From Coprococcus sp. (GTDB lineage: Bacteria > Bacillota > Clostridia > Lachnospirales > Lachnospiraceae): DNA of 36,083 nucleotides. The position numbers and the translations under genes are program-made. Shown here piece by piece: positions 8,019 to 14,340 of the stretch. The notes below the pieces were generated by a model, which saw nothing but the letters and a program-made list of their open reading frames with translations, was not told where the DNA came from and searched no databases. Within the stretch, counting starts at the first letter, position 1; each line of letters starts with the position of its first letter. Location of the stretch: assembly GCA_016297495.1 (NCBI GenBank), contig JAEDGN010000018.1, forward strand, positions 1 to 36,083, given 5' to 3'.

Positions 8019-8035
8019 GACTGTACAGTACAGTC
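8019..8035. promoter_or_regulatory. Palindromic operator candidate
   Basis: GACTGTA-CAG-TACAGTC, a perfect inverted repeat with 7-bp arms and a 3-bp centre. It lies between the (-) unknown gene (start 7977) and the (+) BKACE gene (start 8237), nearer the former. The protein that binds it is not identifiable. Confidence 0.4.
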
Positions 8036-8149
8036 TGAGTTTATGATACCATATACTGCTGTTTATGGGGGCAGAGAAAGGGGAAAAACGGTTATGCTTT
8101 TTTTATATAAGAGCGTTCTCAACAGGCATAATCATTTTGGCCAATCCCC

Positions 8150-8178
8150 TTGAAAATGCGGAGAAATATCAATAAAAT
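8150..8178 (+). promoter_or_regulatory. Probable promoter of the BKACE gene
   Basis: TTGAAA (8150-8155) and TAAAAT (8173-8178) are 17 bp apart, 59 bp before the start codon. CATTTT-N14-AAAATG surrounds the -35 and could be an operator. A second TTGACG at 8193 lacks a convincing -10. Confidence 0.45.
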
Positions 8179-8236
8179 AAATACAGAGTTTATTGACGAA
8201 AATTACATATTTTATTAAGAAAGGAAGTTATATATT

Positions 8237-9244
8237 ATGGCAAAGACAATTATTACTGCTGCTTTAACCGGTGCAATCACACCGCATGGTTATGATGTTC
8301 CGGAGACACCTGAAGAAATCGCAGCTACAGCCTATGAGTGCTGGAAAGCAGGCGCAGCTATTGTACATCTTCATATGCGTGATGACAATGGTGCAGGTGT
8401 TATGGATCCTGTAAAATTCTATGAGACAATTAAACTGATCCGTGAGAACTACCCTGACTGTGATGTTATCATCAACTGTACATCTTCAGGTGATAACCGT
8501 GTATCTGATGATTCACCTTACGGCAACGCAGTTCGTATGCTGCATCATGCAAATGTTCCTGGTATCGAAATGGGTACATTTGATGCAGGTACATTCAACT
8601 GGGGTATTCCGGGCGGTATCTTCAGCAACTCACCGACATTCCTTACAACACTGGGCAACCTTTACCAGGAAAGAAATATCAAGCCTGAATTCGAAGTATT
8701 CGATATGGGCATGATCCGTGCCGTTGGTGAATACTGGAAGAAGGGCATTGTAAAGGCTCCTCTGCATTTCCAGCTCTGCCTTGGTGTTGTCGGCGGTCTT
8801 GCAGCTACACCGGCTGATGTTCAGGATATGCTGGCTTATATCCAGCGTCTTCAGGCAGAAGGCAACCTTCCTAAGGAAGTAACAGTTTCTGCCTTTGGTA
8901 TCGGTAAGGGTCATCTGCCGGTTATGTTCTCCGCACTGGCTAACGGATGTCATGTACGTGTTGGTATGGAAGACAATGTTGTATACGGTTATGACAAGGA
9001 TGGCAAGAAGATCCTTGCTAACAATAAGATGCTTGTAGAGCGTGCTGCAAGAGCTGTTGAGGCTTATGGCAATGAGGTTGCCACATCTGCAGAAGCACGT
9101 GAAATGCTTGGACTTGCACCTCTGGATCGTGAAGCAGTTGTAAAGGCACTCGATGCACTTACAATTGATGAACTGGAAGCTGTTAAAAAGGAAGCTTCAG
9201 AGAAATATGGTACAACATATTTCGCAGCCAAGAGCATGGGCTAA
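8237..9244 (+). CDS. Beta-keto acid cleavage enzyme (BKACE, formerly DUF849), 335 aa
   Basis: Zn-dependent TIM-barrel enzyme that condenses a beta-keto acid with acetyl-CoA and releases acetoacetate plus a new acyl-CoA. Prototype: 3-keto-5-aminohexanoate cleavage enzyme (Kce). The zinc site is visible as HLH (His44, His46) and RVGMEDN (Arg241, Glu245, Asp246). Glu153 aligns with catalytic-pocket Glu143 of Kce. The Kce residue that contacts the substrate amino group, Glu14 in TAAITGAE, is Ile14 here (TAALTGAI). The protein is about 60 residues longer than Kce at the C-terminus. AAGGAAG precedes the ATG and a terminator follows directly. Arginine is almost always CGT, consistent with high expression. 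The substrate is likely an uncharged or carboxylated beta-keto acid made by the locus hydrolases, not an amino acid. Confidence 0.93.
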   Translation: MAKTIITAALTGAITPHGYDVPETPEEIAATAYECWKAGAAIVHLHMRDDNGAGVMDPVKFYETIKLIRENYPDCDVIINCTSSGDNRVSDDSPYGNAVRMLHHANVPGIEMGTFDAGTFNWGIPGGIFSNSPTFLTTLGNLYQERNIKPEFEVFDMGMIRAVGEYWKKGIVKAPLHFQLCLGVVGGLAATPADVQDMLAYIQRLQAEGNLPKEVTVSAFGIGKGHLPVMFSALANGCHVRVGMEDNVVYGYDKDGKKILANNKMLVERAARAVEAYGNEVATSAEAREMLGLAPLDREAVVKALDALTIDELEAVKKEASEKYGTTYFAAKSMG

Positions 9245-9280
9245 TAAACGTCAGACAATATTCTCAAAATAAAACACAGG

Positions 9281-9336
9281 AAACGGGACGGAGCGTCATT
9301 CGATGATGAGTGGATGATGTTTCCGTCCTGTTTTTT
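9281..9336 (+). terminator. Intrinsic terminator after BKACE
   Basis: CGGGACGGA (9284-9292) pairs with TCCGTCCTG (9322-9330) through one G-U wobble, followed by TTTTTT. Separates BKACE from the permease unit. Confidence 0.75.
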
Positions 9337-9392
9337 ACATTATTCATGGTTTGTTCAGGTTGCATGCATTCTGTATACATTTACTAAAACTG

Positions 9393-9421
9393 TAGACACA
9401 CCGGGTGAAAAGTTATATAAT
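9393..9421 (+). promoter_or_regulatory. Strong promoter of the permease gene
   Basis: TAGACA (9393-9398), a 17-bp spacer and a perfect TATAAT (9416-9421). Transcription would begin near 9428 and give an untranslated leader of roughly 225 nt that contains all four palindromic repeats. Confidence 0.75.
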
Positions 9422-9491
9422 GTACACAAATGATGGGTCCGGTACCTTCAAGCTAGCGGTTGGTTAGGAACATCGGTTTTTTAATAACACA

Positions 9492-9625
9492 ACTGGTCAA
9501 CCAGCTGACACGGTTCTGGTTTAGAGATTTATTTTTTTAATCCAACTGGTCAGCCAGTCGGCATATTTTTTTTAGATGAACTGGTCAACCAGTCGATATT
9601 TTTTAGAGCTGAGTGGTCAACCAGT
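9492..9625. repeat. Four-copy palindromic operator array ACTGGTCARCCAGT in the permease leader
   Basis: Copies at 9492-9505, 9545-9558, 9580-9593 and 9612-9625. Each is ACTGGT-N2-ACCAGT or one or two bases off (last base C in copy 1, ACC to GCC in copy 2, AGTGGT in copy 4). Centre spacings are 53, 35 and 32 bp. Copies 2 and 3 are each followed by a related block (CGGCATA or CGATA, a T-tract, TTTAGA), so the unit is also a loose direct repeat of 32-35 bp. The array covers the 410-bp gap between BKACE and the permease, downstream of the promoter, fitting a roadblock or cooperative repressor of TetR or GntR type. No such regulator is encoded in the window. Confidence 0.85.
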
Positions 9626-9654
9626 TGGTCTATTGTGAAAGAAAGGAAGATATT

Positions 9655-11187
9655 ATGTTACTACAAGTTATTCTGGCAGTTATTCCTATTGCATGGTTGA
9701 TTATTTCAATGGCTGTTTTAAAAATGGCCGGTTATAAGTCCTGTGGTATCGGTTTGATCATCTCTGCTGTTGAAGCACTCCTTGTTTATAAGCTGAGTCC
9801 GGCGGAGGTCATTACAGGTACACTGGAAGGTGTCATTGCAGCTGTATGGCCGATCTGTATTATCATTGTCGGTGCTATGTTCCTTTACAACATGAGTTTA
9901 CATACAGGTTCTATGAATGTTATTAAGAAGATGCTGGCATCGGTATCCAATGATAAGCGTGTGGCTGCGCTGGTTATCGGCTGGGGTTTCTCGAACTTCA
10001 TGGAAGGTATCGCAGGTTTTGGTACGGCCGTTGCTATTCCTGCTGCTATGCTCGTAGCCCTTGGATTTGATCCGATTGCCGCCTGTGTTATCTGCCTGAT
10101 CGGTAATGCTGCGTCCCCTGCATTTGGTGCCATTGGTACACCAACTCTTTCCGCAGCAAGCACAGCAGAGCTTGAATCTGCCATGCTGATCTCCGAGCCG
10201 ACAGCATTCCTGCTGATTGCCCTTTGTGTGGTTTCGCCATTTGTTATTATCCTTCTTTGTGGTGGTCCAAAGGCATTGAAGGGTGTTATGGGTATTACCC
10301 TTGCTTCCGCTTTATCCTTTACAATTCCGTTCTATGCGGTAGCTCGTTTTGTAGGTCCGGAGCTTTGCGTTGTTATCGGTTCCCTTGTATGTCTGGTTGT
10401 AACGATTGTGATGGGACGTAAGCACACCAATATTCCTGAGGAGTATCTGCTGGAGAGAAAGGCTGAGCAGGCTGCTGAGGCGGGTCCTGAGATGAGTATG
10501 TTTAAGGCATGGCTGCCATACATTCTCGTTGTTATTTTCCTGTTAGGTACTTCCAAGCTGTTCCCGCCGATCAATTCCTTCCTCGGCCAGTTTAAGTCTA
10601 CATTTGTTATTTATGCAGGTGAAGGCGGTGCGAAGCTTTCGTTGTCATGGATCAATACACCGGGTGTTCTGATGATCATCGCAACGATAATCGGTTCCCT
10701 GATCCAGGGTGCCAGTGTCGGTGATATGGTGACTCAGTTCGGCAATACATTTAAAGGTTACTGGAAAGCCATGCTGACGGTTATCTTTATTATTTCCATT
10801 GCCAAGGTTATGGGTTATGCAGGTATGGTTATGGCCCTTGCCAATGGTCTTGTTGCCCTGACAGGCAGCTTCTATCCGATCATTGCCCCTCTGATCGGTG
10901 GTATTGGATGCTTTGTGACAGGTTCTGCTACGTCTGCCTGTGTTATGTTCGCAAAATTGCAGCAGGCAATTGCCCAGCAGCTGGGTATCAGTGAAGCATG
11001 GCTGATCGCGGCCAACTCCGCAGGTGCGACTGCCGGCAAGATGATCTCTCCACAGAGTATCGCCCTCGGTGTTGCAGCTATCGGTGTTCCTGGATCTGAT
11101 GGTAAGATTATGTCCAAGACAATTGGCTGGTGCGCGCTTTATATTGTCATCGTATGTGTCATCTGTTACGCAGGACTTCTGTTCTAA
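9655..11187 (+). CDS. Lactate permease (LctP) family transporter, 510 aa
   Basis: Integral membrane carrier of the LctP/GlcA family, which imports L- or D-lactate or glycolate with protons. The family core is visible: GWGFSNFMEGIAGFGTAVAI (109-128), then CLIGNAASPAFGAIGTPT and, near the C-terminus, GSATSACVMFAKLQ and NSAGATAGKMISPQS. About 12-14 TM segments. The start at 9655 is fixed by AAGGAAG (9643-9649); the longer frame would begin inside the operator array. It is some 40 residues shorter than E. coli LldP. No lactate dehydrogenase lies nearby, so in this locus it may carry another short hydroxy- or oxo-carboxylate, either as the pathway substrate or a product. A clean terminator ends the unit. 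Confidence 0.92.
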   Translation: MLLQVILAVIPIAWLIISMAVLKMAGYKSCGIGLIISAVEALLVYKLSPAEVITGTLEGVIAAVWPICIIIVGAMFLYNMSLHTGSMNVIKKMLASVSNDKRVAALVIGWGFSNFMEGIAGFGTAVAIPAAMLVALGFDPIAACVICLIGNAASPAFGAIGTPTLSAASTAELESAMLISEPTAFLLIALCVVSPFVIILLCGGPKALKGVMGITLASALSFTIPFYAVARFVGPELCVVIGSLVCLVVTIVMGRKHTNIPEEYLLERKAEQAAEAGPEMSMFKAWLPYILVVIFLLGTSKLFPPINSFLGQFKSTFVIYAGEGGAKLSLSWINTPGVLMIIATIIGSLIQGASVGDMVTQFGNTFKGYWKAMLTVIFIISIAKVMGYAGMVMALANGLVALTGSFYPIIAPLIGGIGCFVTGSATSACVMFAKLQQAIAQQLGISEAWLIAANSAGATAGKMISPQSIALGVAAIGVPGSDGKIMSKTIGWCALYIVIVCVICYAGLLF

Positions 11188-11217
11188 TGAATGTATTGAT
11201 TGTGTATGAATAATGGT

Positions 11218-11257
11218 AAACCCGGGAAACAGATATGTGTTTCCCGGGTTTTTTTGC
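11218..11257 (+). terminator. Intrinsic terminator of the permease gene
   Basis: AAACCCGGGAAACA (11218-11231) pairs perfectly with TGTTTCCCGGGTTT (11238-11251), 6-nt loop, with a run of seven T including the stem end. Confidence 0.95.
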
Positions 11258-11265
11258 ATGGGAAA

Positions 11266-11294
11266 TTGCTATTTTACATAAAATCCGTTATACT
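11266..11294 (+). promoter_or_regulatory. Promoter of the AAA-ATPase/nuclease gene
   Basis: TTGCTA (11266-11271), 17-bp spacer, TATACT (11289-11294), 50 bp upstream of the start codon at 11345. Confidence 0.6.
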
Positions 11295-11344
11295 AAAGAA
11301 AATGGAAAAAATGAGGCATGTACGGATAGTAATGGGAGGCTGCT

Positions 11345-13042
11345 ATGGCAAGAACAGTTGCGATTGGACTGCAGGATTTTGGAGATCTCATACAGAAGAA
11401 TTGTTTCTATGTGGACAAAACCGGTTTTATAAAAGAATGGTGGGAGAGCAATGACAGTGTGACGCTGATCACCCGTCCGCGCCGTTTTGGCAAGACACTG
11501 AATATGAGTATGGTAGAGCAGTTTTTCTCAGTGGATTATGCCGGATGCGGAGACGTATTTGAAGGGCTTTCCATATGGAAGGAAGAGAAGTACAGGGCGA
11601 TACAGGGGACTTATCCGGTGATCAGTCTTTCATTTGCCAGAGTGAAAGAGATGAACTATACAGATACCCGTGCCAAGATATGTGAGATTATAAGAAATCT
11701 TTATGTGAGATATTCATTTTTGAGGGAAAGCGATGTACTGGCGGACGCGGACAAAGCTTTTTTTGACAGGATACTGGCAGAGAATGTGTCCAATTCTGAT
11801 GTGACATCTTCGCTGTATCAACTATCCTCATTTATGTATCGTTATTATGGCAAAAAGGTGATTATTCTTCTTGATGAATACGATACACCGATGCAGGAAG
11901 CCTATGTAGACGGATATTGGAATGAACTGGTGGCCTTTACCAGAAGCATGTTCAACTCAGCCTTCAAGACCAATCCATTTCTGGAACGGGCAATTATGAC
12001 CGGTATCACAAGGGTCAGTAAGGAATCTATTTTATCGGATCTGAATAATCTTAAAGTTGTAACGACAACATCTGAGGAATATGCTGCATCCTTTGGATTC
12101 ACGGAGGAAGAGGTGTTTACGGCTCTGGAGGAGTGCGGCTACGGAGACAGGAAGGAACAGGTCAAACGATGGTATGATGGTTTTACCTTCGGTTATCACA
12201 GGGATATCTATAATCCATGGTCCATTCTGAATTTCCTGGATACTGGCAAAATTACAACCTACTGGGCCAACACCAGCTCCAACAGTCTGGTGGGTAAGCT
12301 GCTTCGGGAAGGCAATGGAAAAATCAAGGAGAGGTTTGAAGCGCTGCTGCAGGGGGGAACACTTCAAACACATATTGATGAACAGATCATTTACAATCAG
12401 CTGGATGATAATGAAACTGCCATATGGAGCCTGCTTCTGGCAAGTGGTTATCTGAAGGTGCTTTCATATGAAAGTTATGGCGATGTTCCGGAAGGAAGTC
12501 TGCCGGAGTATGAGCTGACTCTGACCAATCTGGAAGTAAAGGTGATGTTTTATAATATGGTGCGCGGGTGGTTCCAGCGTTCAGATGCGGATTACAATGA
12601 TTTTATCAAGGCGATGCTGCTGGATGATCTGGATGCCATGAATGAATATATGAACCGTGTAGCCATGAATATCTTCAGTTATTTTGATACGGGGAAGAGA
12701 CCTTCAGGTGAAGAACCGGAGCGGTTTTATCATGGCTTTGTACTGGGACTGATGGTGGAGCTTCAGGACAGATATACGATTACTTCCAACAGGGAGAGTG
12801 GCTTCGGTCGGTATGATGTGGTGCTGGAGCCGAAGAATCCTGTGGAGAATGATGCTATTATTCTGGAATTCAAGGTATTTAACAGAAGAAGGGAAAAGAG
12901 CCTGGAGGACACGGTACAGGCGGCTCTGAAGCAGATCGGGGAAAAGAATTATGCGGCAGAGCTCATTGCTAAAGGAATTTCAAAAGATCATATCCGTCAG
13001 TATGGATTCGCCTTTGAAGGAAAAGAAGCGCTGATTGGCTGA
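11345..13042 (+). CDS. AAA-ATPase-like / PD-(D/E)XK nuclease fusion protein (PF09820 + PF08011 type), 565 aa
   Basis: N-terminal AAA-ATPase-like domain with a modified P-loop RPRRFGKT (44-51) and Walker B VIILLDEYD (172-180), then a C-terminal PD-(D/E)XK nuclease-like domain with GRYDVVLEP (Asp491) and ILEFK (Glu508-x-Lys510). The N-terminal IGLQDFGDLIQKNCFYVDKT is the usual opening of these proteins. The start follows GGGAGG. This family is abundant and multicopy in Bacteroides and Clostridia, and its role is unresolved; defence or nucleic-acid processing has been guessed. All catalytic nuclease residues are present. It has its own promoter and is followed 53 bp later by a small unknown gene, probably co-transcribed. 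Likely a lineage-specific expansion, not part of the catabolic locus. Confidence 0.88.
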   Translation: MARTVAIGLQDFGDLIQKNCFYVDKTGFIKEWWESNDSVTLITRPRRFGKTLNMSMVEQFFSVDYAGCGDVFEGLSIWKEEKYRAIQGTYPVISLSFARVKEMNYTDTRAKICEIIRNLYVRYSFLRESDVLADADKAFFDRILAENVSNSDVTSSLYQLSSFMYRYYGKKVIILLDEYDTPMQEAYVDGYWNELVAFTRSMFNSAFKTNPFLERAIMTGITRVSKESILSDLNNLKVVTTTSEEYAASFGFTEEEVFTALEECGYGDRKEQVKRWYDGFTFGYHRDIYNPWSILNFLDTGKITTYWANTSSNSLVGKLLREGNGKIKERFEALLQGGTLQTHIDEQIIYNQLDDNETAIWSLLLASGYLKVLSYESYGDVPEGSLPEYELTLTNLEVKVMFYNMVRGWFQRSDADYNDFIKAMLLDDLDAMNEYMNRVAMNIFSYFDTGKRPSGEEPERFYHGFVLGLMVELQDRYTITSNRESGFGRYDVVLEPKNPVENDAIILEFKVFNRRREKSLEDTVQAALKQIGEKNYAAELIAKGISKDHIRQYGFAFEGKEALIG

Positions 13043-13095
13043 TGGATAAGGCTGATAGATACTAAATTGATTTTGTATGGAAGGGGATATTTAAA

Positions 13096-13515
13096 ATGGC
13101 AGAAGAAATGAAGGTTGAATCGCTGGAGGTTATGGAGCCGAAGATGCTGATTCATGATGAACTGAAGGTCATCTATATCAACGAGGCGCTGGAGGAGGCA
13201 ATGGAGAATCCGGAATCGGAGGAGAAAAAGGCTTATGATGAAGCAAAAGCCGCTCATCCGGATTACGTGACAAGACTGCACAGGATGCCGGTTACCATTG
13301 AATTCATGAAGTACTATGCAGAACTGAAAAAGGATACTTTTATGCAGGAACTGATCGAGCGCAAGGAGCCGCTGCTTCGTGCGGAGAATGAGACCTATGA
13401 GGTATCTCTGTACTATGCTTTTAAAAATATGTTTCTGGCCAGATATCCGGAATGCAGGAATGTGTATAAAGTCCGGAAGAAGATTGAGGCATATGAGAAG
13501 AAACAACAGGCGTGA
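13096..13515 (+). CDS. Unknown charged helical protein, 139 aa
   Basis: Highly charged, predicted mostly alpha-helical, with long Glu/Lys-rich stretches (EALEEAMENPESEEKKAYDE) and no TM segment or cysteine cluster. AAGGGG lies 11 bp before the ATG. It follows the AAA/nuclease gene by 53 bp with no visible terminator between them, so the pair may form one unit. I do not recognise the family. Confidence 0.65.
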   Translation: MAEEMKVESLEVMEPKMLIHDELKVIYINEALEEAMENPESEEKKAYDEAKAAHPDYVTRLHRMPVTIEFMKYYAELKKDTFMQELIERKEPLLRAENETYEVSLYYAFKNMFLARYPECRNVYKVRKKIEAYEKKQQA

Positions 13516-13531
13516 AAATCATCTTTCTGTG

Positions 13532-13562
13532 GAATGCCGACATAAAAATGTCGGCATTCTAT
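13532..13562. terminator. Hairpin between convergent genes
   Basis: GAATGCCGACAT (13532-13543) and ATGTCGGCATTC (13548-13559) form a perfect 12-bp stem with an AAAA loop. The T-rich tail is short, so termination strength is uncertain. Confidence 0.7.
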
Positions 13563-14110
13563 TAATTATAGATAATAGATTTCTTCAGCTTTTCGGCTGT
13601 CTCACGGTCCTTCAGCAGAGCAATGAGTTCGGCAGCGAATTCGATGGCTGTGCCCATACCGCGGCTGGTGATAATATTGCTGTCAACGACAACAGGTACT
13701 TCCTCTGTCCGGGCGCCCGAAAGCTTCTTCTCAAATCCCGGATAGCAGGTGGCAGCGCGGCCTTTTAGGATGCCAAGCTGTCCCAGAACGCTTGGCGCGG
13801 CACAGATGGCAGCAACATATTTTCCCTGTTCGTTAAACAATTTTATCTGGCGGCAGAGGGGTTCACATGCCCCCAGATTCAATGTGCCCGGCATACCGCC
13901 CGGCAGGATCAGCATATCAACCGTCTCAAAATTCATTTCCTCCAGCAATCTGTCAGCCTGAATGACAATATGATGGGAACCGGTTATACTTTTCTTCCCT
14001 GTAATGGATACAATATCGATATCAATATCAGCTCTTCTGAACAGATCAACAACGGTCAGGCCTTCAATCTCCTCAAGACCATCCGCAAAAAAAATCGCAG
14101 CTTTTGCCAT
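13562..14110 (-). CDS. DJ-1/PfpI (ThiJ/YajL) family protein, 182 aa
   Basis: Class I glutamine amidotransferase-like fold of the DJ-1 subgroup, often described as a protein or nucleotide deglycase or stress protein. The nucleophile elbow is AAICAAPSVLG with the conserved Cys, preceded by LILPGGMPGT; the acidic partner is in GLEEIE near residue 15. ATG at 14110 with AAGGAGGTT eight bases upstream; the six extra codons upstream contain the ribosome site and are rejected. Stands alone, convergent to the unknown gene before it. Confidence 0.9.
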   Translation of the reverse strand: MAKAAIFFADGLEEIEGLTVVDLFRRADIDIDIVSITGKKSITGSHHIVIQADRLLEEMNFETVDMLILPGGMPGTLNLGACEPLCRQIKLFNEQGKYVAAICAAPSVLGQLGILKGRAATCYPGFEKKLSGARTEEVPVVVDSNIITSRGMGTAIEFAAELIALLKDRETAEKLKKSIIYN

Positions 14111-14219
14111 AGAAAGAACCTCCTTCAAACGTAAATATATAGAAACAGTATATCACAAATAGATTTTATAAAGAAGAGACAAGAAGCTTAATTAGCGGAA
14201 TATGCCATATGAATAAAGC

Positions 14220-14248
14220 TTTACGAAGAGCCTTGAAAATGATATACT
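14220..14248 (+). promoter_or_regulatory. Promoter of the gdpP-rplI-dnaB operon
   Basis: TTTACG (14220-14225), 17-bp spacer, TATACT (14243-14248), with a leader of about 85 nt before the gdpP ATG at 14341. Confidence 0.6.
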
Positions 14249-14340
14249 ATAGCGTATAAGCAAAATTCCGGCCTGTGACGGCAGGGATGCTTATAGGGTA
14301 GATGAAGTTGTATTTGTAAAAGGATGAAAGAGGTTATCGT

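Noticed and set aside
9425..9490. T-box or other riboswitch in the permease leader
   Set aside because: GGGTCCGGTACC recalls the T-box antiterminator, but there is no matching terminator arm or specifier stem, and the gene is not amino-acid related.
9492..9625. CRISPR array
   Set aside because: Only four short palindromes with uneven spacing (53, 35, 32 bp) and similar, not unique, spacers; no cas genes.
11200..11454. 84-codon (+) frame spanning the permease terminator
   Set aside because: Runs through the terminator stem and into the AAA gene in another frame.
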